Positions 35,401 to 43,701 of a stretch of 64,000 bases of DNA are shown here, piece after piece. The DNA lies in assembly GCF_015752205.1 (NCBI RefSeq), contig NZ_JADOVG010000015.1, positions 1 to 64,000 of the forward strand, in the 5' to 3' direction. This DNA is from Polaromonas sp. CG_9.7 (GTDB lineage Bacteria > Pseudomonadota > Gammaproteobacteria > Burkholderiales > Burkholderiaceae_C). Under the pieces are notes generated by a model. The model saw nothing but the letters and a program-made list of their open reading frames with translations, had not been told where the DNA came from and did no database searches. Made by a program: the position numbers and the translations under genes. Positions within the stretch are counted from its first letter, which is position 1. Each line of letters opens with the position of its first letter.

Positions 35401-35405
35401 GTATG

Positions 35406-35578
35406 GCCCCCACGCTTGTCACTTCGTGTACTGCGCTGCCCCCCCGGGGGGCCGCCCCGCCTGCAGTCCGGAAAAGCCGGTCCTGCGGCCGGTACTGGCA
35501 CGGGCGGGAAGGCCATGCCGAAGCCATGCCAGCCCCCTCAGGGGGCAGCGAACCACGCGAAGCGGGGAGCGTGGGGGC
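35406..35578. mobile_element. MITE-like GC-rich element with about 46-bp imperfect inverted ends
   Basis: The left end begins GCCCCCACGCTTGTCACTTC. The right end, read on the other strand, begins GCCCCCACGCTCCCCGCTTC. The similarity continues for about 46 bases on each side, through a C-rich/G-rich block. The interior (cctgcagtccgg..., ccggtcctgcgg) resembles the units of the tandem array after rpoN. It has no coding capacity. It fills the whole lptB-rpoN gap, ending three bases before the rpoN start codon. Confidence 0.75.
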
Positions 35579-35581
35579 TTT

Positions 35582-37132
35582 ATGAAACAAGGGCTGTCCC
35601 TTCGCGTTTCACAACATCTGGCGCTCACGCCGCAACTGCAACAGTCCATCAGGCTGTTGCAACTCTCGACGCTGGAGCTGAGCCAGGAAGTCGAGCAGAT
35701 GCTCGATGAAAATCCTTTTCTCGAACTGGCGGACGACAGTGCGCCGCGCGAGGAATTTGGCTTGGAGCACATCGACACCCCGGTCAGCCAGGACAGCCGT
35801 GAATTTGAGTCCGCTACGGATTCAATAGCTATCAACACAGACACAGCAAGCGCCAGCACCTCAAAAGAGTCTGAAACCACGGCAGAGGCCGGCACCGAGG
35901 CGGCGCTGGAGGAAAGCTGGGACGGCGATGGCTCGGTTGAGTCCTCGCCTGACGACAGCGAATGGGGCGGCGACGCGCCGGCGCGCAAGAACAACCTGGA
36001 GGACAGCGACGCCGAAGCGTCCGACCTGACCGGCGCGCACGAGTCGCTGCAAGACCATCTGCACCGGCAGGCGCTCGGCCTGCGCTTGTCCGAACTCGAC
36101 CGCGCCGCCCTGCACTTCCTGATCGAGTCGCTCAATGACGATGGCTACCTGGAAGACAGTCTGGCGTCGCTGGCGGCCGGACTGGCCAGCGACCACCCGG
36201 AGCAGGCCGAAGAACTGGCGCAGCAGTTCGCCATCGCCCTGCAGCTGCTCCAGCACATGGAGCCCGCCGGCGTCGGCGCGCGCACCCTGGCCGAATGCCT
36301 GCGGCTGCAACTGCTCGAAAGCAAGAACAGCATCGAGTCGCGCGCCGCCCTGGCGATCTGCCAGCAGCCCATGGAACTGCTGGCCAAGCGCGATGTGAAA
36401 CGCCTGTCGCTGCTGTGCAAGTGCCCGGAAGAGGTCATCAAGGGTGCGATTGGCCTGATCGCCCGGCTTGACCCCAAGCCGGGCCGGCGCTTTGCCAATG
36501 TCGAACGCAACCTGATCGTTCCCGACGTGCTGGTCGTCAAGGCCGGCCGGGGCTTCAAGGTCACGCTGAACAGCGACGTCATGCCCCGGCTTCGGGTCCA
36601 TGACATCTACGCCAGTGCCTTGCGCCAGCATGGCGGCAAGGGCGGCGGCCCCGCGCTGCAGCAGCGGCTGCAGGAAGCGCGCTGGTTCATCAAGAACATC
36701 CAGCAGCGGTTCGACACCATCCTGCGCGTCAGCAACGCCATCGTCGAGCGGCAGAAAAACTTCTTCATCCACGGCGAACTCGCCATGCGGCCCTTGGTGC
36801 TGCGCGAAATCGCCGACGAGCTGGGCCTGCACGAATCGACCATTTCGCGCGTCACCACCGCCAAGTACATGGGCACGCCGTTTGGCACTTTCGAGCTGAA
36901 GTATTTCTTTGGCTCCGGGCTGGGCACCGAAAGCGGCGGCAATGCGTCCAGCACAGCGGTACGCGCGCTCATCAAGCAGTTCATAGCAATCGAAAGCCCG
37001 AAAAAGCCGCTCAGCGACAGCCAGATTTCAGAAATGCTCAAGGAACAAGGCATTGAATGCGCCCGCCGCACGGTGGCCAAGTACCGAGAAGCGCTGCGCA
37101 TTGCGCCAACAAATTTGCGCAAAACCCTGTAG
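35582..37132 (+). CDS. rpoN: RNA polymerase sigma-54 factor
   Basis: A 516-residue sigma-54: N-terminal Gln-rich activator region (SLRVSQHLALTPQLQQSIRL), an acidic variable region (about 50-150), core-binding domain, HTH region (LGLHESTISRVTTAKYMGTP) and the RpoN box ARRTVAKYRE near residues 494-503. It directs transcription of nitrogen, motility and other regulons with enhancer-binding activators. The start has no ordinary ribosome-binding site except the GTGGGGGC end of the preceding repeat element. The acidic region contains an imperfect copy (35813-35829) of the dispersed palindrome. Confidence 0.96.
   Translation: MKQGLSLRVSQHLALTPQLQQSIRLLQLSTLELSQEVEQMLDENPFLELADDSAPREEFGLEHIDTPVSQDSREFESATDSIAINTDTASASTSKESETTAEAGTEAALEESWDGDGSVESSPDDSEWGGDAPARKNNLEDSDAEASDLTGAHESLQDHLHRQALGLRLSELDRAALHFLIESLNDDGYLEDSLASLAAGLASDHPEQAEELAQQFAIALQLLQHMEPAGVGARTLAECLRLQLLESKNSIESRAALAICQQPMELLAKRDVKRLSLLCKCPEEVIKGAIGLIARLDPKPGRRFANVERNLIVPDVLVVKAGRGFKVTLNSDVMPRLRVHDIYASALRQHGGKGGGPALQQRLQEARWFIKNIQQRFDTILRVSNAIVERQKNFFIHGELAMRPLVLREIADELGLHESTISRVTTAKYMGTPFGTFELKYFFGSGLGTESGGNASSTAVRALIKQFIAIESPKKPLSDSQISEMLKEQGIECARRTVAKYREALRIAPTNLRKTL
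35813..35829. repeat. palindromic core copy inside rpoN
   Basis: gctacggattcaatagc, an imperfect copy of the dispersed 17-bp core, in frame within the variable acidic region of sigma-54 (encoding ATDSIA). Confidence 0.5.
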
Positions 37133-37137
37133 ATGTC

Positions 37138-37502
37138 GCCCCCACGGTCGTTCGCTTCGCGTAACTCCCTGCCCCCCGAGGGGGCCGCTGCGCCTGCGGT
37201 CTGGCGAAGCCAGTCCCGCGGCCCCTGCTGGTGGGGGATGTGGCCCCCACGGTCGTTCGCTTCGCGTAACTCCCTGCCCCCCGAGGAAGCCGCTGCGCCT
37301 GCGGTCTGGCGAAGCCAGTTCCGCAGCCCCTGCTGGTGGGGGATGTGGCCCCCACGGTCGTTCGCTTCGCGTAACTCCCTGCCCCCCGAGGGGGCCGCTG
37401 CGCCTGCGGTCTGGCGAAGCCAGTCCCGCGGCCCCTGCTGGTGGGGGATGTGGCCCTCACGGTCGTTCGCTGCGCCTGCGGTCTGTTGAAGCCAGTTCCC
37501 GG
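37138..37502. repeat. tandem array, three 105-bp units plus a partial fourth
   Basis: Units begin at 37138, 37243 and 37348 (exactly 105 bp apart). A fourth, shortened by an internal deletion, begins at 37453. Each starts GCCCCCACGGTCGTTCGCTT and matches the left two thirds of the element at 35406-35578. Because 105 is divisible by three, several frames stay open through the array, giving spurious ORFs on both strands. It starts five bases after the rpoN stop. Confidence 0.9.
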
Positions 37503-37608
37503 ACTCCCTGTTCAAATACTTTCTATCCGTTCGCCCTGATGTAGCCAGGGGCTCTCATCCAACCCCGCTGCGGCGCCGCACGTTGCGCCCGGCAAAGTGA
37601 CCTAACTT

Positions 37609-39015
37609 ATGAACCAACTCCAACTTTTCCTTCCCTGCGCCGCTGGTGTCGAGAACCTGCTGGCCGCCGAAGTCCAGCGCATCACCGGCATCGAAGGCAA
37701 GGCCTGGCGCGCCGGCGTGCAGCTTCAGGCTTCCTGGCGCGAAGCGCTGCAGCTCAACCTGCACAGCCGGCTGGCCCAGCGCGTGCTGATCGAGCTGCAG
37801 CATGGCCAGTACCGCAGCGAGCAGGACCTGTATAACGCTGCGGCCAGCGTCGCCTGGGAAGTCTGGTTCACGCCCGCGCAGACCTTCAAGGTCGAGATCA
37901 CCGCCCAGCACAGCCCGCTGCAAAGCCTGAACTTTGCCGCGCTGAAGATCAAGGACGCGATTGCCGACCGCTTCCGGCACAAGTTCAATGACGTGCGCCC
38001 GAGCGTTGACACGCGCTGGCCCGACGTGCGCGTGTATGTCCACCTGACCACCGAAACAGTGACGATCTACATCGATACTTCGGGCGAGCCACTGTTCAAG
38101 CGCGGCTGGCGCGAGGACAAGGGCGATGCGCCGCTGAAGGAAACGCTGGCCGCCGCGATGATTGCCGCCAGCGGCTGGGACGCCCAGTGCAGGCAAGGCG
38201 TGCCGCTGTACGACCCGTGCTGCGGCTCGGGCACCATCGCCATCGAGGCAGCGCAAATCGCCTGCAACATCGCGCCGGGCATCAACCGCCGCTTTGCCTT
38301 CCAGAAATACCTGCCCTTTCAGGGCCACGTTTGGGAAGGCCTGCTCGACCAGGCCGAAGCGGCGATCACCGAACCCACCGCGCCGGTGTTCGGCAGCGAC
38401 GTATCTTTCCGCATGGTTGACTTTGCCGAGCGCAATGCCGAGCGCGCCGGCGTGGCCAATGCGGTGCAGTTTCGCGGTGGCGACGCGCTGCAGCGCATGC
38501 CCCCCGCACCCAGCGGTGTGATGCTGGTGAACCCGCCGTATGGCGAGCGCATCGACGTGGCGGGTGTGGCCGGCACCAGCGGCGTGCAGCAGCGCGAGCA
38601 GCGGCGTTCGCAGTTCCAGGGCCAGAGCGTCGATGAATTCGGCCAGCCGCTGGTTCGCCCCGAGCGTGACATGCGTTCAGGCCGCGACGAGCGCAACGAC
38701 CGCGACAGCCGCGAGGAAAGCGGCTTCGAGCCACCGCGCGACCGCTCGGCCAATCCCGGCCGCGAGCAGGCGCAAAACGCCTGGGGCGAGGAAGCCTCGG
38801 ACTTCTTCCCGCAACTTGCCACGCACTGGAAGAAAAACTACGCCGGCTGGACCGCCCACCTGCTCACGCCCGACCTGAAGCTGCCGAACAAGATGCGCCT
38901 GAAGGAGTCGCGCCGCGTGCCGATGTGGAACGGCCCGATCGAATGCCGGCTGTTCCGCTTCGACATGGTCGCCGGCTCGGCGCGCGGCAAGCCAGCTGAT
39001 GCGCCCAAAGCGTGA
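37609..39015 (+). CDS. rlmL: 23S rRNA guanine-N2 methyltransferase, RlmL N-terminal type
   Basis: A 468-residue THUMP-domain methyltransferase: N-terminal ferredoxin-like and THUMP region (about 1-160), SAM motif I DPCCGSGTIAIEAA from Asp202, and the catalytic NPPYGER from Asn308. This matches the m2G2445-forming half of E. coli RlmL; the RlmK half is absent, as in many betaproteobacteria. An insertion of about 75 residues (roughly 320-395), rich in Arg, Asp, Glu and Gln, separates NPPY from the C-terminal strands and looks disordered. It is coupled to the next gene. Confidence 0.88.
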   Translation: MNQLQLFLPCAAGVENLLAAEVQRITGIEGKAWRAGVQLQASWREALQLNLHSRLAQRVLIELQHGQYRSEQDLYNAAASVAWEVWFTPAQTFKVEITAQHSPLQSLNFAALKIKDAIADRFRHKFNDVRPSVDTRWPDVRVYVHLTTETVTIYIDTSGEPLFKRGWREDKGDAPLKETLAAAMIAASGWDAQCRQGVPLYDPCCGSGTIAIEAAQIACNIAPGINRRFAFQKYLPFQGHVWEGLLDQAEAAITEPTAPVFGSDVSFRMVDFAERNAERAGVANAVQFRGGDALQRMPPAPSGVMLVNPPYGERIDVAGVAGTSGVQQREQRRSQFQGQSVDEFGQPLVRPERDMRSGRDERNDRDSREESGFEPPRDRSANPGREQAQNAWGEEASDFFPQLATHWKKNYAGWTAHLLTPDLKLPNKMRLKESRRVPMWNGPIECRLFRFDMVAGSARGKPADAPKA

Positions 39016-39482
39016 TGCTGAAGGCGGATGCAGCGCAGGATGATGCAGGGGTCGCGCCATTGCCGGCCGATGCGCCCAGGCAGCCGGTCGTCATCGACAC
39101 CAACATCATTCTGGACATCTTCGTTTTCGCCGATGCCGCCGCGAAACCGATCAAGAAAGCGCTGGAAACCGGCGAACTCGACTGGATTGCCACCCAGCCG
39201 ATGCGCGACGAACTCGCCCGCGTGCTGGACTACCCGCAGATCGTGCCGCGCCTGGCGTTCTACCGGCTCAGCGCCGGCGACGTGCTGGCCGCGTTCGACC
39301 GCCACGCCCGCCTGCTCGACGTTGCCGTCAAGGCGCGCCTGAACTGCAGCGACCCGGACGACCAGAAGTTCATCGACCTGGCCGTGGCCGGCCAGACCCT
39401 GCTGCTGAGCAAGGACCGGCATGTGCTTTCGATGTCAAAAAGGCTGCTCGCGCATGGTGTTCGGGCGCAGATAGCTATTTAA
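39015..39482 (+). CDS. PIN-domain protein (COG1569 type)
   Basis: A 155-residue putative nuclease. The PIN fold starts at VVIDTNIILDIFVF with the first acidic residue, followed by a central Glu/Asp pair (MRDELARVL) and the C-terminal DPDDQKFIDLA and LLSKDRH. Databases often label these toxins, but no antitoxin gene precedes it. Instead it is coupled to rlmL by a TGATG overlap, so a housekeeping RNA-processing role is possible. The last codons and the TAA stop lie inside a copy of the dispersed repeat. Confidence 0.8.
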   Translation: MLKADAAQDDAGVAPLPADAPRQPVVIDTNIILDIFVFADAAAKPIKKALETGELDWIATQPMRDELARVLDYPQIVPRLAFYRLSAGDVLAAFDRHARLLDVAVKARLNCSDPDDQKFIDLAVAGQTLLLSKDRHVLSMSKRLLAHGVRAQIAI

Positions 39483-39490
39483 TTCATAGC
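39474..39490. repeat. dispersed palindromic core supplying a stop codon
   Basis: gctatttaattcatagc. The in-frame TAA of the PIN gene (39480-39482) is part of this core. Confidence 0.8.
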
Positions 39491-39600
39491 AAACTGGAAA
39501 ACTGCCGTGATCTGGTTCAAGGCCTTGTTTCGTGCCTCCAAGGGCAGGAGAAACCAGACCTGCAGCGCAGGATTATCGTGGATAGCCGGCTTTACAATGT

Positions 39601-39632
39601 GATTTATCGTATTATTTAGCGTACGATAAATC
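39601..39632. promoter_or_regulatory. toxin-antitoxin operator palindrome
   Basis: A perfect inverted repeat with 11-bp arms (39601-39611 gatttatcgta, 39622-39632 tacgataaatc) around a 10-base spacer, 19 bases upstream of the antitoxin start. This is the expected place for autorepression by the antitoxin or the complex. Confidence 0.75.
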
Positions 39633-39651
39633 CATTTTCAGGAGTTCCTGC

Positions 39652-39906
39652 ATGTCCCGCATCAGCGCCAACGACTTAAAAACCAAAGGCATTTCCGCCA
39701 TTGAGCTGGCGCTCAGTTCGGCGCCCGAGGCCATGGTGTCGGTTCGCGGCAAGGACCGGTTTGTAGTGATGGATATCGCGCACTACCATTACCTGCGCGA
39801 ATGCGAACTGGATGCGGCGCTGGCCCAGACCCGCGCCGACCTGGCCGCCGGGCGGGTGGTCCAGGAGTCGCCGGCCGCGCACCTGGCTCGCCTGGATTCA
39901 CTGTGA
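39652..39906 (+). CDS. Phd/YefM-type antitoxin
   Basis: An 84-residue protein with the Phd/YefM pattern: ISANDLKTKGISAIE, then MVSVRGKDRFVVMDIAHYHY and a helical C-terminus for toxin binding. It is preceded by caggag and a palindromic operator. The stop overlaps the toxin GTG start by four bases. Such antitoxins bind DNA and neutralise RelE/YoeB-type toxins. Confidence 0.8.
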   Translation: MSRISANDLKTKGISAIELALSSAPEAMVSVRGKDRFVVMDIAHYHYLRECELDAALAQTRADLAAGRVVQESPAAHLARLDSL

Positions 39907-40193
39907 ATTTGCCAAGACAGCCCTTTTCCCTGGTTTTCACCGAGCACTACAACCGCCGCGCCGCTCGGTTTCTGAAGCAGCATCCCGATTTACGCCAGCA
40001 TTACCTGAAGACCTTGCAGTTGCTGGAGGCCAATCCGTTTCACCCTTCGCTGCGCCTGCATGCCTTGCGCGGAAAGTTTGAAGGGCTGCATTCGGTGTCC
40101 ATCAACCTGTCCTACCGCATCACGCTGGAACTGCTGATCCAGGACGGGCAAATCATTCCAGTGAACCTGGGTGACCATGACGCAGTTTACTGA
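39903..40193 (+). CDS. RelE/ParE-superfamily toxin
   Basis: A 96-residue protein with the RelE/ParE fold pattern: FTEHYNRRAARFLKQHPDLR (helical hairpin), then HALRGKFEGLHSVSIN and LSYRITLELL with the core beta strands and arginine. It ends PVNLGDHDAVY, like YafQ/mRNA-interferase members. GTG start coupled to the antitoxin. Whether it cleaves mRNA or poisons gyrase cannot be told. Confidence 0.82.
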   Translation: MNLPRQPFSLVFTEHYNRRAARFLKQHPDLRQHYLKTLQLLEANPFHPSLRLHALRGKFEGLHSVSINLSYRITLELLIQDGQIIPVNLGDHDAVY

Positions 40194-40285
40194 GTCCGTC
40201 ATGCCTCAGTTCCCCGGAGGCCAAGCCATGAAAGCTTTCAATTACTTGTCAAAAACGTCGTTTGCATATATCCGGTGGGCACATG

Positions 40286-40303
40286 CAACTATTTAATCCA
40301 TAG
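40286..40303. repeat. degenerate dispersed repeat core
   Basis: caactatttaatccatag, a decayed copy of the palindromic core, in the gap between the toxin gene and the convergent FMN-protein gene. Confidence 0.55.
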
Positions 40304-40326
40304 AAAACAAACTCGAACGCCAGCCT

Positions 40327-42057
40327 TCAGGCACGGGTCGCGGGCGCCGTGCCAGGCAGACCGCCCGCATGCAGCGGTGGCCCGCTGGCGCTGACCGCCG
40401 GGCGGCTGGCCTGAAAACTGTGCGCGCTGGCAATCGGCCAGTACAGGCGAAAGACCTTGGACTGCGCCTCGATCGGCCCCAGCAGCGCGCCGGGCTCGAC
40501 CTGCAGGATCAGGTTGCTCAGCAGCCGCACCTCGGTGTCGGTCAGCCGGCGCACGATGTGGTGGGCATTGACCTCGCTCGGATGGTTCAGCCCGGCGGCC
40601 TGCACCAGTTCCTGCAGCGCATGCAGCGTGCTGCGGTGAAAGTTGCGCACCCGTTCGGCCTTGTCCGGTACCACCAGCGCCTGCTGGCGCAGCGGGTCCT
40701 GCGTGGTCACGCCGGTCGGGCAGCGGCCGGTGTGGCAGGTTTGCGCCTGGATGCAGCCCAGCGCCATCATGAAGCCACGCCCGGCGTTGCACCAGTCGGC
40801 GCCCAGCGCCATCAGGCGCACGATGTCGAAGGCGCTGGTGACCTTGCCGGCCGCGCCAATCGAGACGCGGCTGCGCAAATTGACACCAACCAGTGTGTTG
40901 TGCACCAGCAGCAGGCCTTCCTGCAGCGGCGCGCCGACATGGTCGCTGAATTCGAGCGGCGCCGCACCGGTGCCGCCCTCGGCACCATCGACGACGATGA
41001 AGTCCGGCGTGATGCCGGTCTCCAGCATCGCCTTGACGATGGCGAACCATTCCCACGGATGGCCGATGCACAGCTTGAAGCCGGTCGGCTTGCCGCCCGA
41101 CAGGGTGCGCAGCCGGGCGATGAACCGCATCATCTCGACCGGCGTTGAAAACGCGCTGTGGCTGGCGGGCGAAATGCAGTCCTGGCCGACCGGCACGCCG
41201 CGCGCGGCCGCGATTTCTGCCGTCACCTTGGGGCCGGGCAGGATGCCGCCGTGGCCCGGCTTGGCGCCCTGGCTCATCTTCAGCTCGATCAGCTTGACCT
41301 GCGGGTCGGCGGCATTGGCGACGAAACGTTCTTCGCTGAAACTGCCGTCGTCGTTGCGGCAGCCAAAGTAGCCCGAGCCGATTTCCCAGATCAGGTCGCC
41401 CCCGTGGACCCGGTGGTGCGTCGAGATCGAGCCTTCGCCGGTGTCGTGCGCAAAGCCGCCCATCTTCGCGCCCTGGTTAAGCGCCAGGATGGCATTGGCC
41501 GACAGCGAACCAAAGCTCATGGCCGAGATGTTGAACACGCTGGCATGGTAGGGCTGGGTGCAGGGTTGGGCCGACACGCTGGGCTGGCCGGGCGAGCCGC
41601 CAATCCAGACGCGAAAGTCGTGTGTCGGCAACCTGGTCGGCACCATTGAATGGTTGACCCATTCGTAGCCCTGCCGGCCCACGTCCAGCTGCGTGCCGAA
41701 CGGCCGGTTGTCGGGCTCACCCTTGGCCCGCTGATACACCAGCGAGCGCTGGGCGCGCGAGAACGGGGTGGCTTCGCTGTCACTCTCGAAGAAATACTGG
41801 CGGATTTCCGGGCGGATGTATTCCAACAAAAAACGCAGGTGGCCGATCACCGGGTAGTTGCGCAAAATCGCGTGCCGGGGCTGGCGCAGGTCGCGCAGTC
41901 CGAGCGCAGCCAACAAGGCGCAGGCCATCAAGGTCAGTGCCGCCAGCCAGCCGCCGTCCCACAGCGCCAGACGGGCCAGCGCCAGCAGCAGGCCGCACAA
42001 GGCCAGGCCAAGGGCAGCGTAACGGACGGGAATCGGGGTTTTCAAGCGCTGGGGCAT
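40327..42057 (-). CDS. FMN-binding glutamate synthase family protein
   Basis: A 576-residue protein. Two transmembrane segments near the N-terminus (residues about 11-30 and 34-50) precede a GltB-type FMN barrel: ISAMSFGSLSANAI, HDTGEGSIS, KMSQGAKPGHGG, VVDGAEGGTGAAP and the cysteine cluster CIQAQTCHTGRCPTG, which holds a 3Fe-4S centre in glutamate synthase. It lacks the amidotransferase domain and glutamine channel partner, so it is not a complete GOGAT. Membrane anchoring suggests a redox role of unknown substrate. Monocistronic. Confidence 0.87.
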   Translation of the reverse strand: MPQRLKTPIPVRYAALGLALCGLLLALARLALWDGGWLAALTLMACALLAALGLRDLRQPRHAILRNYPVIGHLRFLLEYIRPEIRQYFFESDSEATPFSRAQRSLVYQRAKGEPDNRPFGTQLDVGRQGYEWVNHSMVPTRLPTHDFRVWIGGSPGQPSVSAQPCTQPYHASVFNISAMSFGSLSANAILALNQGAKMGGFAHDTGEGSISTHHRVHGGDLIWEIGSGYFGCRNDDGSFSEERFVANAADPQVKLIELKMSQGAKPGHGGILPGPKVTAEIAAARGVPVGQDCISPASHSAFSTPVEMMRFIARLRTLSGGKPTGFKLCIGHPWEWFAIVKAMLETGITPDFIVVDGAEGGTGAAPLEFSDHVGAPLQEGLLLVHNTLVGVNLRSRVSIGAAGKVTSAFDIVRLMALGADWCNAGRGFMMALGCIQAQTCHTGRCPTGVTTQDPLRQQALVVPDKAERVRNFHRSTLHALQELVQAAGLNHPSEVNAHHIVRRLTDTEVRLLSNLILQVEPGALLGPIEAQSKVFRLYWPIASAHSFQASRPAVSASGPPLHAGGLPGTAPATRA

Positions 42058-42178
42058 AGGTAAATTTATGGGTGAGGCGCCCCTGGCGGGCGTAAAGGCG
42101 TAAAGGCTGACAGCGCAAAGGGCGCGGAAGCTACACTTTAATCATAAGAGCCTTGCCTAAGGCTCAGGACCGAACACC

Positions 42179-43000
42179 ATGACACCCACCCCTGACCTTG
42201 ACCCTTTGAAACCGCTGGACACGCCCTTTATGGAAACCGAGGCTTTTGACGAACTCGACGCCATTCTGGACGACCTGCGCAGCCGTTACGACGAAACGCC
42301 GCAGTGGGAATTTTGCGAAGGCTTCATGGCTGCCGTGATCTGCTCGCGCCGCCCGATTCCCGCCGACGAATACTTGGGCGTGTTGCTGGGCCTGCCGGTC
42401 GAGGGCGAGGAACCCGACGAGGACAGCGGCTCGTTTGCCAGCGAAGCGCAGCGTGAGCGCTTCGTGGCGCTGTGGGATCAGCGCTGGAACGAAGTTGCCA
42501 CCGCGCTCGACGCCGAAGTCGATTCGCTCGAAGACGATGCCTGCTACCACCCTGAAGTCATGGACATTCGCGGCGTGGTGGCCGACCTGCCGCCCGAGGA
42601 ACAGGCCGCGTTCGCCAAGGAAGACCTGCCCGCGTTCGCGCAGGTGTGGGCGCTGGGCTTCATGTTCGCGGTGGAAAGCTGGTCCGACGAATGGGCCGCC
42701 CCGCGCGACAAGGACGCCGCCAAGTGGCTCGACGGCGCGCTGCAGGCCGTCGTCGCCATGACCGAGGACGACACCGGCGCTTGCGAAATCTCGCCCCTGA
42801 GCGAGGAAGGCACGCCGAGCACCAGCATCGCCCGGCTGAATGCGTTCGGCGAGGCCATCTGGGCGGTGTACGACCTGCACGAACTGTGGAAAACCCTGGG
42901 CCCCAAGGTTGAAACGCTGCGCAAGGAAGCCACGCCGGGGCGCAACGAGCCGTGCTCCTGCGGCAGCGGAAAAAAATACAAGAAGTGCTGCGGGGCGTGA
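42179..43000 (+). CDS. UPF0149/YecA family protein with SEC-C zinc motif
   Basis: A 273-residue acidic protein: the UPF0149 helical domain over about residues 30-220 (EFCEGFMAAVICSRRPIPADEY at its start) and a C-terminal SEC-C motif GRNEPCSCGSGKKYKKCCG with four metal ligands. The SEC-C motif of SecA binds zinc and contacts SecB or ribosomes; YecA-type proteins are linked to translocation or ribosome contacts. Its exact role is not known. Confidence 0.87.
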   Translation: MTPTPDLDPLKPLDTPFMETEAFDELDAILDDLRSRYDETPQWEFCEGFMAAVICSRRPIPADEYLGVLLGLPVEGEEPDEDSGSFASEAQRERFVALWDQRWNEVATALDAEVDSLEDDACYHPEVMDIRGVVADLPPEEQAAFAKEDLPAFAQVWALGFMFAVESWSDEWAAPRDKDAAKWLDGALQAVVAMTEDDTGACEISPLSEEGTPSTSIARLNAFGEAIWAVYDLHELWKTLGPKVETLRKEATPGRNEPCSCGSGKKYKKCCGA

Positions 43001-43191
43001 CGCCAGGTTGAGGCGGCGTTTCGGGGGCTGCGGGATGTTGTGGCCGATGGTTAACCCCTTTATTAGGTCATTTGACCCATTGTTGTTGGCTGGTCTGGAT
43101 TGCAAGCTCAAGGGGCAGTTTCTGACATGACGTGAAAACGCATTGCCAGAAGATTGAGCAGCTTCTTCATCAACCGCCAGGGAAAAAAATC

Positions 43192-43386
43192 ATGCCATCC
43201 AACTCGCCAGGCTTTTTGCCAAATGTTCATGCGCCGTCCAACGAGCCGATCAACATCAATGAACCGGAATCGGTGAACTACTGGCTTACGGCCTTGCGCT
43301 GCAGCGAACTGGAGTTGCGCATGGCGGTGGCCGAGGTCGGAACGGGTGCGCGGGATGTCGGGACCGAACTGGGCCGGGCGCTATGA
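43192..43386 (+). CDS. DUF3606 domain small protein
   Basis: A 64-residue protein with the DUF3606 pattern: ININEPESVNYWLTALRCSE, then LRMAVAEVGTGARDVGTELG. An aggga site precedes the ATG. The family is of unknown function, common in environmental proteobacteria. It overlaps the next start by ATGA. Confidence 0.78.
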   Translation: MPSNSPGFLPNVHAPSNEPININEPESVNYWLTALRCSELELRMAVAEVGTGARDVGTELGRAL

Positions 43387-43640
43387 CAGCGCGTTCGCAG
43401 ATTTCCTCCGGCGTGCTCAATCTCCGGGTGGAGGAATCGTCGCCCGGACTTTTTTGCTGGATGGTCACGCAGCTGTCGGCGCAAGAGCAGGCCGGCGAGG
43501 TCTGCATCGACGCGTCGGACCATCCCTATCCTTCGCATGAAGCGGCGATGAGCGTGGGAACCGCTTGCCTGAAAGCCTACAGGACAGCGGCCGAAGGCCT
43601 GATGTCCATGCTTCCGTCAAGGCCCACCGCGCCGTTTTGA
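43383..43640 (+). CDS. hypothetical protein coupled to DUF3606 gene
   Basis: An 85-residue protein with no recognised family. The middle (VEESSPGLFCWMVTQLS) and acidic CIDASDHPYPSHEAAM look like a compact alpha/beta domain. It starts in the ATGA overlap with the DUF3606 gene, so the two are probably one transcript. Confidence 0.6.
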   Translation: MTARSQISSGVLNLRVEESSPGLFCWMVTQLSAQEQAGEVCIDASDHPYPSHEAAMSVGTACLKAYRTAAEGLMSMLPSRPTAPF

Positions 43641-43701
43641 GCCCAGTGGGGCAGCTTGCTGAAGAACTGTGCTTCCCGAAAGTTGCGAGCCTTTGTAAAG
43701 G

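Noticed and set aside
37138-37502. CRISPR array
   Set aside because: The unit is 105 bp and nearly all conserved, without unique spacers or cas genes; it is a tandem duplication of a known element in the window.
36607-37515. Minus-strand 302-codon ORF covering the tandem array
   Set aside because: Open only because the unit is 105 bp (divisible by three); the protein is a direct product of the repeat and overlaps rpoN antisense.
39015-39482. PIN protein as toxin of a complete toxin-antitoxin module
   Set aside because: There is no small antitoxin gene upstream; the gene is coupled to rlmL. The nearby antitoxin at 39652 pairs with its own RelE-type toxin.
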